Source: Haliotis asinina (Eukaryota; Mollusca; Gastropoda; Lepetellida; Haliotidae). From it: a stretch of DNA of 64,000 bases. A program made the position numbers and the translations under genes. Positions 62,900-64,000 of this stretch are shown piece by piece (the stretch's first letter is position 1; each line of letters opens with the position of its first letter). The DNA lies in the NCBI RefSeq assembly GCF_037392515.1, contig NC_090280.1:26851118-26915117 (forward strand). The letters run 5' to 3'. Under the pieces are notes generated by a model. That model ran no database searches. It had not been told where the DNA came from and was given only the letters and a program-made list of their open reading frames with translations.

Positions 62900-63987
62900 G
62901 ATAGTGATCACGATACTAATAATCCAAATGAAATTACTTTCATTAAATGTATGTGGTCTTGGAAAACGCTTAGACTACACAGAATTACAAGAAATGGTAT
63001 CAAACAGTGACATTGTACGATTTCAAGAAACCAAAACTGATACCTTAGACGAAATCGATATCCCAGGTTATAAGCTAGTTCTCCAAAGCAGAAAGTCATC
63101 ATCTAGGAAATCTGGTGGTACTGGCGTTGCTTTCAGACATGGATATGAAAAATATGTGACAGCCGTTAGTGAAGAATTTTATGAATCCATATTATGAATA
63201 AAAATATGTAAATCCCTATTTAATGTCCATGAAGACGTTTATTTAGGTATTGTATATATACCTCCTGAAAACTCAAAATATTTCACAAGTGAGACATTTA
63301 ATGATATCGAACATTCTTTACTCTATTTTAGCTCCATGACTGAACATATTATATTGATGGGAGATTTCAATGCCAGAACTAAGCAGCTCTGTGACTATAT
63401 TTTGTTTAATGAACGAATGTTGAAGGAAATGGACATGGAAGTAAGTGATATTGATTCTAATCTTGAGCCTAATACATTACTAGAGGACCTCAGTCTACCC
63501 CTGATTAGAGCAAGTGAAGATAAATCTAGATTAAATAACTCAGGGAATCAATTGATTGAAATATGTAGAAATCTTAGTTTATTACTATGTAATGGTAGAA
63601 TTGGCCATGAGAAAGATATTGGTAGAAGGACATGCAAAGATGCTAGTGTTGTTGACTATGTAATATGTTCTGCCTCATGCTTACCTTTAATTACTGATTT
63701 GAATATACTTGACTTCTCACCCTTGTATTCAGAAGCACACTGTCCAGTAACATTCAACATATCCAGTAATATCCCGTAGATTCCAACAACAGGTCTCCAA
63801 CACAATGTCAGTAAGTCACGTAATCATCAGCGTAGGCCAAGATCTAAAGAATTCATTAAAAACTTAGACACCATAAGGATAAATAACCTGAGGCACAGGG
63901 CACATTTAGCCAGGCTTGAGCAAGGTGACCCAATACTGGTGGATGACATCACAGATGAGGTCGCGCACGTGTTGACAGAGACCTGAA
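62900..63987 (+). pseudogene. LINE AP-endonuclease frame, runs toward the right edge
   Basis: One frame carries LLSLNVCGLGKRLDYTEL, RFQETKTDTLDEIDIPGY, GGTGVAFRHGYEKY, then YLGIVYIPPENSKYF, ILMGDFNARTKQLCDY and a C-terminal EAHCPVTF. These are the exonuclease/endonuclease motifs with the metal-binding Glu and the GDFN block intact. Three stops interrupt the same frame: TGA 63195-63197, TAG 63777-63779 and TGA near 63984. No frameshift occurs between them. RT would lie to the right, outside the window. It differs from the I-type LINE here. Clade not assigned. Confidence 0.82.
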
Positions 63988-64000
63988 TTAAGTAAAATGT

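Overview
The window is animal nuclear DNA, most likely from a marine gastropod close to abalone (Haliotis). The basis is split, intron-containing genes, low gene density, dense microsatellites, and about twenty copies of two short retroposon families. Their (CTCA)n tails and 'gctggaatattgct' core are ones I recall as abundant in abalone. That recollection was not checked. Nothing bacterial is present: no operons, rRNA, bona fide tRNA genes or CRISPR.

Layout. 1-778 is the 5' end of a LINE that continues off the left edge. 781-11493 (copy A) and 48377-55121 (copy B) are directly repeated copies of one segment, each ending in the 3' half of a C2H2 zinc-finger gene on the minus strand. Copy A's gene is cut off at 11493/11494 by a nested transposon block (11494-22366). 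In that block an old Ty3/gypsy element (B) carries a 6.0-kb I-superfamily LINE (15846-21868, 12-bp target duplication) in its nucleocapsid and a second gypsy element (A, 167-bp LTR) in its RT/RNase H region.

24065-33777 (+) is the best gene: an eleven-exon immunoglobulin-superfamily membrane receptor with three Ig domains, one transmembrane segment and a tyrosine-rich tail with one strict ITIM. Its exon phases chain consistently, but exon 4 lacks one base. Intron 5 holds a Penelope-like element with a GIY-YIG endonuclease and a hammerhead-like motif. Intron 7 holds a 0.9-kb C-rich higher-order minisatellite.

33.8-48 kb is gene-poor and holds minisatellites (40-bp, 30-bp, 49-bp multimer and ~58-bp families), fold-back elements, SINEs and microsatellites. 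53.7-61.8 kb (-) is the longer form of the zinc-finger locus, with three homologous mini-exons, an 11-residue repeat, an acidic exon and a Q/K-rich segment. Frameshifts and lost zinc ligands suggest decay, but some frameshifts are single-base homopolymer changes and could be assembly errors. 62.8-64 kb (+) is a damaged LINE endonuclease frame running off the right edge.

The most notable signals are three. One SINE family shares both its 5' ~75 bp and its 3' tail with the resident LINE. The Ig receptor has a repeated Tyr-Ala signalling tail. The paralogous A/B segment gives a filled/empty pair for a SINE insertion and shows reciprocal decay of zinc fingers.
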